Assembly (NCBI GenBank): GCA_030593155.1
Contig: JAUVHT010000031.1
Location: forward strand, 1 to 8,194
Origin: Candidatus Bathyarchaeota archaeon
GTDB taxonomy: Archaea; Thermoproteota; Bathyarchaeia; TCS64
Length of the DNA stretch: 8,194 nt
Reading direction: 5' to 3'
How positions within the stretch are numbered: the first letter of the stretch is position 1; the number at the start of each line of letters is the position of its first letter. Made by a program: the position numbers and the translations under genes. Of this stretch, positions 5,423 to 8,194 are shown piece by piece. The notes beneath the pieces were generated by a model that was given only the letters and a program-made list of their open reading frames with translations, did no database searches and was not told where the DNA came from.

Positions 5423-5872
5423 TCATTTCTGGCTGAGGTACAGAAGAACGACAGATGCGACCAATGTGAACGTGTCCGGCAGCATGGCGAAGGGCCCCAG
5501 GCCGGATCCCCTGTATCCCAGCAGTTGATGGACCCATGGATTGGATGTAACCGCGTAGAGGAGGAGGGCTACGCAGAAGATTATCAACCCTAGCGTGAAC
5601 TCGGACTCCGTCTTCCTGTAGATGTCGACGTAGATGGCCAGAAGCCCGAGGAGGAGGACGGAGTTCACAGTGGAGATGGCCATCTTTGCCATGTAGTAGA
5701 CCTCCAGGTCGATGCGCATCATCCCATTCTGCATCATACCGCCTCTCCTGGGCTCCCACATGTGACTCGAGTATGGTGTGGGGGTGGCCCACGTAGTAAA
5801 TGCCATGATTATGACCGCTGCTGCGGCCACGGCTAGGATGATCTTAAGATCCTTCTCCATTCGTGATTTCAT
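5423..5872 (-). CDS. Four-helix membrane protein with Met/His-rich outer loop, partner of a winged-helix regulator
   Basis: The 149-residue protein starts at ATG 5870-5872, which overlaps the stop of the upstream regulator as ATGA, with GGGGAGG just before. This start is preferred to one 14 residues longer because translation is clearly coupled. Predicted helices lie at about 9-28, 61-82, 92-112 and 125-146. The loop at 29-60 holds His37-Met38, Met46-Met47 and Met51-Met52, a pattern seen in Cu(I)/Ag(I)-binding segments; metal binding is inference. The last three helices, with an IYRKTESE turn between the first two of them and HQLLG, resemble small archaeal membrane proteins often encoded next to ArsR-like winged-helix proteins (DUF7521-like in haloarchaea, from memory). 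The role is unknown. It most likely senses or relays an envelope signal to its partner regulator. Confidence 0.8.
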   Translation of the reverse strand: MKSRMEKDLKIILAVAAAAVIIMAFTTWATPTPYSSHMWEPRRGGMMQNGMMRIDLEVYYMAKMAISTVNSVLLLGLLAIYVDIYRKTESEFTLGLIIFCVALLLYAVTSNPWVHQLLGYRGSGLGPFAMLPDTFTLVASVVLLYLSQK

Positions 5873-6192
5873 TCCTCCCCGTTCTTTTTCTCCTTTTTTC
5901 CAAATTTGTTCCAAATCTCCTCAAAAATGGGGTAGTTCTCCTCCATTTCGGAGGAGAGGAAGAACATGACCCCGTAGCGCTCCCCCATGGAGGTTATGAT
6001 GCCGTTCTTCGCCAGAACGTCTATGTGGTGCCTTATCGTCCGGTAGTCGACCTCGAGGACGCCGGTCAGCTGATTGGCGTTCTGTGGCTCGTCCCGCAGA
6101 GCCCGGATGATCCTCGCCCTGTTGACGCCTCCCCTGGAGCCGGCTATCAACCATTGCAGGAGGTGCTTGAAGGCGCGAGCCCGTCCAGACAT
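5869..6192 (-). CDS. ArsR-like winged helix-turn-helix transcription regulator
   Basis: The 107-residue protein is a single winged-helix domain. RIIRALRDEPQNANQLTGVL (27-46) covers the first helices, DYRTIRHHIDVLAKNG (49-64) holds the recognition helix, and the wing follows at 65-79 (ITSMGERYGVMFFLS). The tail is charged and ends KKEKKNGEE. There are no Cys or His clusters of a classical ArsR metal site, so any signal probably comes from its partner. ATG 6190-6192 is used; a TTG directly before it is the only nearby alternative. The stop overlaps the start of the membrane protein gene (ATGA), so the two are co-translated. It is divergent from the secreted-protein gene at 6397, and the shared 204-bp region carries a palindrome that it may bind. 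Confidence 0.88.
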   Translation of the reverse strand: MSGRARAFKHLLQWLIAGSRGGVNRARIIRALRDEPQNANQLTGVLEVDYRTIRHHIDVLAKNGIITSMGERYGVMFFLSSEMEENYPIFEEIWNKFGKKEKKNGEE

Positions 6193-6216
6193 CAATGATA
6201 CCCCAGATAAAATGTC

Positions 6217-6224
6217 TCGGTTTA
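6217..6224 (-). promoter_or_regulatory. Weak TATA-like element for the winged-helix operon
   Basis: On the minus strand GATAAACC is centred about 29 bp before ATG 6192, which would suit a leaderless transcript. The sequence is a poor TATA match and other AT-rich runs nearby (6202-6210, 6247-6255) could serve instead. Confidence 0.25.
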
Positions 6225-6324
6225 TCTCGATTAGGTCGCGCGGAGGACATAAGTCTAACCTTTTTCGCCCCTTGAGCGCCCTTCCGAATGGGGACTCATG
6301 CCTCCGTCGGCGTACACGATTCAG

Positions 6325-6337
6325 ATCAGATTCTGAT
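6325..6337. promoter_or_regulatory. 13-bp palindrome, putative operator in the divergent region
   Basis: ATCAGA-T-TCTGAT is a perfect palindrome with one central base. An extra TCAGA lies directly before it (6321-6325), making overlapping repeats. It overlaps the upstream edge of the TATA element of the secreted-protein gene, the place expected for an archaeal repressor or activator site. The neighbouring winged-helix protein is the natural candidate to bind it. Confidence 0.45.
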
Positions 6338-6345
6338 ATAATTTT
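6335..6345 (+). promoter_or_regulatory. TATA element of the secreted helical protein gene
   Basis: GATATAATTTT is followed by more AT-rich sequence to 6361. It predicts a transcript start near 6366 and a leader of about 30 bases that includes the Shine-Dalgarno sequence at 6384-6390. Confidence 0.55.
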
Positions 6346-6383
6346 GAAAAATCATTTAATTACGCCCTTCCAGTGGATGTCCC

Positions 6384-6390
6384 GAGGTGA
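6384..6390 (+). promoter_or_regulatory. Shine-Dalgarno supporting the TTG start at 6397
   Basis: GAGGTGA ends 6 bases before TTG 6397 and matches the usual archaeal anti-Shine-Dalgarno end of 16S rRNA. It decides for the TTG start of the secreted protein. Confidence 0.7.
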
Positions 6391-6396
6391 AAACGA

Positions 6397-6843
6397 TTGG
6401 ACAAAAGAACCACCATCCTGCTGACATCGATGGCCCTCATCGCGCTGGTCATCGGAGGCGTCGGAATCGTCCTGGCGGACGTCGGCGCCCCCGGTGTGGC
6501 CCAGGAGCCAGAGGACGGCGTCGAGGAGTTCATCTGCCAGGGCCTAGGCCCCGTGGGGATCAGGAACGGACGGGGATTCTGGTTGACCCTCTCAGACGAG
6601 CAGAGGGACGAACTGGTCTCCGCCATCGAGGCCCTTCTAGAGGAGGGCGCCACCCATGAGGAGATCCGGGACATGATCGCCGGGACGCTGCAAGAGTGGG
6701 GGATTGAACCCCCATTGTTCAGCGGCCCCCACTACGGCGAGAACGGCGGCAGAAGCTTCAACGGCCTGAACCGACGCTTTGGCGGCAGAGGCCAGGGCTT
6801 CATGGGTCAGGGACAAGCTGGATGCCCGATGACAACAGGCTAG
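6397..6843 (+). CDS. Secreted small helical protein, distantly Spy/CpxP-like
   Basis: The 148-residue protein starts at TTG 6397 with a good Shine-Dalgarno sequence. Residues 1-27 form a signal peptide or single anchor (MDKR, then a hydrophobic stretch ending VLA). Cleavage could fall after Ala27 or Ala35. The mature part has an acidic linker, one Cys (47), then a helical hairpin at about 64-102 (LSDEQRDELVSAIEALLEEG, then THEEIRDMIAGTLQEWGI). Short LTxEQ-type helices of this kind occur in many secreted archaeal and bacterial proteins, including Spy/CpxP-type chaperones and metal-stress proteins; the similarity is by eye and weak. Residues 110-143 are rich in Gly, Arg, Asn and Gln, and the end carries Cys143 and Met145. 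The gene is divergent from the winged-helix/membrane pair and likely shares its control. No function can be named. Confidence 0.82.
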   Translation: MDKRTTILLTSMALIALVIGGVGIVLADVGAPGVAQEPEDGVEEFICQGLGPVGIRNGRGFWLTLSDEQRDELVSAIEALLEEGATHEEIRDMIAGTLQEWGIEPPLFSGPHYGENGGRSFNGLNRRFGGRGQGFMGQGQAGCPMTTG

Positions 6844-6847
6844 AACC

Positions 6848-7231
6848 TTAACCCCCTCCATTTTTCTTTTTTTGAACCATTTTTCGGAATGAGGGATATC
6901 TCGGAAAATAATCGGGTTCGTGGGAATTGATATGGAGAGGGCTGACATAGTTTCCTAGTTCCTCTTTTATCGTTCCGATTATATCAGGGATGGACTGCTC
7001 CACCTTCGGCGACAGCCCGGCATTGAAGGAGTCCACGTCCGACGCCTCCACACCCAGGATTACGAGCTTCTTGGGCATCTCATCGGGGTAGAGCAGCTGA
7101 CCCAGCATGAGTGTCCCGTAGAGTTTCAGGTTGTGCGCACGCGCCCGGGCACCATGTCCCTGAGCTTGGCTTAGACCTTTGCATTCCCTCAACGTTGAAT
7201 CAGCGTCCGCGTATTGAAGCGAGGGCGACAA
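6848..7231 (-). pseudogene. Hydrogenase maturation protease (HycI/M52 type), C-terminal half only
   Basis: From about 7138 down to the TAA at 6848, the minus strand encodes what looks like the C-terminal half of a nickel-hydrogenase maturation protease. AHNLKLYGTLMLGQLL lines up with THNMPLNYLIDQL of E. coli HycI, placing His33 at the conserved nickel-ligand His. PKKLVILGVEASDVDSFNAG and LSPKVEQSIPDIIGTIKEEL match the following strand and final helix. The N-terminal half (the GNPxxxDDGxG strand with the first acidic ligand, and the second Asp) is absent. The open frame does extend upstream to a TTG at 7229-7231, but those 31 residues are not family-like. No promoter or Shine-Dalgarno sequence is evident. 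A full protein has about 150-160 residues, so this should be inactive. It ends four bases from the converging secreted-protein gene. Expression of a short protein from ATG 7106-7108 cannot be excluded. Confidence 0.68.
6861..6873 (+). terminator. T-rich terminator of the secreted protein gene
   Basis: Five T, one C and seven T residues start 17 bases after the TAG stop at 6841-6843, a typical archaeal termination tract. The same bases encode a Lys-rich tail of the converging broken gene on the other strand. Confidence 0.6.
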
Positions 7232-7320
7232 GAACGTCGTTTAGCCCTCATAGGCTGTTTTCGAGATTTTTCGGAAAAAATAGAATATTCAGGATAACAT
7301 GTTGGTCTGTGACCAATGTA

Positions 7321-7328
7321 CTTATACC
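7321..7328 (+). promoter_or_regulatory. TATA element of the AbrB-type gene
   Basis: CTTATACC, in an AT-rich setting, is centred about 32 bp before ATG 7357. It predicts a transcript start near 7350 and a leader of only a few bases, which fits the absence of a Shine-Dalgarno sequence. Confidence 0.5.
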
Positions 7329-7356
7329 GATTTACGAGTATTTTACTGGGATTGCC

Positions 7357-7560
7357 ATGCAGATAAACCTCGACGAGGTGAAGTACATCACGGAGACCTC
7401 TCTGACGATACGGGGCACCCGGAGGCGAACCACGGTACCCAAGGAGATAGTCGATCACTTCGGGTTCAATGACGGGGACAAGATCCGGTGGATCCTGTTC
7501 AGGGACCACAGAGTGGTCATAGTCCCGAAGAAGTCGGAAGTGACCCGCGAGACCGCTTAA
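7357..7560 (+). CDS. AbrB/SpoVT-type swapped-hairpin DNA-binding protein
   Basis: The 67-residue protein begins at ATG 7357; the open frame extends upstream, but that part reads through the promoter and is not protein-like. Residues 17-56 form the AbrB looped-hinge hairpin: LTIRGTRRRTTVPKEIVDHF, then FNDGDKIRWILF and RVVIVPKK. The family binds DNA as a dimer with interleaved hairpins and includes antitoxins and general regulators. The basic run Arg22-Arg24 sits in the DNA-contact strand. No toxin gene is adjacent: downstream is a nucleoside phosphorylase, and upstream a broken gene faces the other way. It is therefore more likely a stand-alone regulator than an antitoxin. An N-terminal segment (INLDEVKYITE) precedes the hairpin. 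The regulated genes are unknown. Confidence 0.9.
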   Translation: MQINLDEVKYITETSLTIRGTRRRTTVPKEIVDHFGFNDGDKIRWILFRDHRVVIVPKKSEVTRETA

Positions 7561-7574
7561 ATTTTATGTTTAAA
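7559..7574 (+). promoter_or_regulatory. TATA-like element before the nucleoside phosphorylase
   Basis: AAATTTTATGTTTAAA overlaps the end of the AbrB-type gene. It would start a transcript near 7590 with a leader of about 20 bases containing GAGGG at 7602-7606. The phosphorylase may therefore have its own promoter, in addition to read-through. Confidence 0.45.
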
Positions 7575-7612
7575 GGCCGAAGACCTCTCTGAATTCCTAC
7601 AGAGGGTCCGCT

Positions 7613-8194
7613 TTGAAGAAAAGGATGCAGCCTCACATCATGTGCGGCGTGGGGGACGTCGCGAGATACGTGTTCCTCCCCGGGGATCCCAACAGGGTGG
7701 AGAAGATAGCCTCGTTCTTCGACGAGGCCCACAAGGTCGCCGACTACAGGGGGTACGTGACCTACACTGGGGAAGCGGGCGGCGTAGGCGTGTCGGCCTG
7801 CTCCACCGGAATAGGCTGCCCCTCCGCGGCCATCGTCGTCGAGGAGCTGACGAAGATAGGGGCGGACACATTCATCCGGGTGGGAACCACGGGCGCCCTC
7901 CAACCCCACCTGGAAAACGGAGACATCGTTGTCGCGACCGCTGCTGTGCGAGCCGAGGGGACCTCTAGGACCTATGTGCCCATCGAGTATCCCGCGGTGG
8001 CGAGCTTCGACGTTACCCTGGCCCTTCTCCAGGCCGCCGAGGAGCTGGGCAGGATGGTCCACCCGGGGATAGTCATGTCGTCGGATGCCTATTACGGTGG
8101 GAACGAGGAGGCCCTCGCCAGATACGGGGCCGCCAACGTCCTCTCCATCGAGATGGAGAGCTCCATCATCTTCACCCTCTCGCAGCTGAAGGGG
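7613..8194 (+). CDS. Nucleoside phosphorylase, uridine phosphorylase (Udp/PNP-I) family, partial at window end
   Basis: This cytoplasmic enzyme should split a nucleoside with phosphate into base and ribose 1-phosphate. TTG 7613 follows GAGGG by 6 bases; ATG 7625 is the alternative start, and residues below are counted from it. PGDPNRV (19-25) and Arg85 with GTTGALQPH (87-95) form the phosphate site, CSTGIG (59-64) is the family strand, and EMES (176-179) binds ribose. Identity to E. coli Udp is clear throughout (CSTGIG, VEEL, GTTGA-QPH, SSD, EMES). The Udp residues that recognise uracil, Gln166 and Arg168 in YPGQER, are here Asn160 and Glu162 in YGGNEE, and the following loop is about 14 residues shorter. 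The substrate is therefore probably not uridine; a purine nucleoside is possible. The last 50-60 residues lie outside the window. Confidence 0.93.
   Translation, partial: MKKRMQPHIMCGVGDVARYVFLPGDPNRVEKIASFFDEAHKVADYRGYVTYTGEAGGVGVSACSTGIGCPSAAIVVEELTKIGADTFIRVGTTGALQPHLENGDIVVATAAVRAEGTSRTYVPIEYPAVASFDVTLALLQAAEELGRMVHPGIVMSSDAYYGGNEEALARYGAANVLSIEMESSIIFTLSQLKG

Noticed and set aside
5873..5914. 14-residue N-terminal extension of the membrane protein.
   Set aside because: The ATG at 5872 overlaps the regulator stop as ATGA and has GGAGG before it, so coupled initiation there is more likely.
7111..7356. Upstream extension of the AbrB-type open frame.
   Set aside because: It runs through the AT-rich promoter region, and the encoded segment is not protein-like; ATG 7357 sits correctly behind a TATA element.
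1..8194. CRISPR array, tRNA, IS element or attachment site.
   Set aside because: No regularly spaced repeats, cloverleaf, transposase motif or flanking direct/inverted repeats were seen on either strand.

Overview
The window is an 8.2 kb stretch of a fairly GC-rich archaeal chromosome. The archaeal signs are AT-rich TATA-like elements about 25-40 bp upstream of most genes, very short or absent 5' leaders, frequent TTG/GTG starts, T-rich tracts where transcripts should end, and gene families common in archaea (DtxR-FeoA fusion, stand-alone Lrp/AsnC ligand domain, AbrB hairpin protein, winged-helix plus small membrane protein pair). I cannot fix the lineage; Thermoplasmata or Bathyarchaeia-like groups would fit, but this is a guess. 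There are no rRNA or tRNA genes, CRISPR arrays, insertion sequences or phage genes.

Layout: bases 1-105 hold the end of an unrecognised gene. A stand-alone class II glutamine amidotransferase (154-1194) and a small metal-binding cupin (1313-1639) follow. Next is an iron-uptake operon: a DtxR-type metal-dependent repressor fused to a FeoA domain (1781-2515), then FeoB (2541-4550). Its promoter has a TATA box flanked by two inverted repeats related to the DtxR box, so the operon is probably repressed by its own first product when iron is plentiful. A convergent Lrp/AsnC ligand-domain gene (4629-4856, minus) is followed by a second, unrelated cupin (5005-5394, plus).

The region 5423-6843 looks like one regulated unit. 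On the minus strand, a winged-helix regulator and a four-helix membrane protein with a Met/His-rich loop overlap by ATGA. Divergent from them, across 204 bp containing a 13-bp palindrome next to a TATA box, is a secreted helical protein with a weak resemblance to Spy/CpxP. This is the best candidate in the window for an undescribed envelope or metal-sensing module.

The right end holds the C-terminal half of a hydrogenase maturation protease with no N-terminal half (6848-7231, minus; probably a decayed gene), an AbrB-type DNA-binding protein (7357-7560), and the start of a nucleoside phosphorylase of the uridine phosphorylase family (7613-8194, running off the window) whose uracil-recognition residues appear to be replaced.

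No gene-free stretch exceeds 300 bases. The longest is 6193-6396, described under its promoter and palindrome entries.
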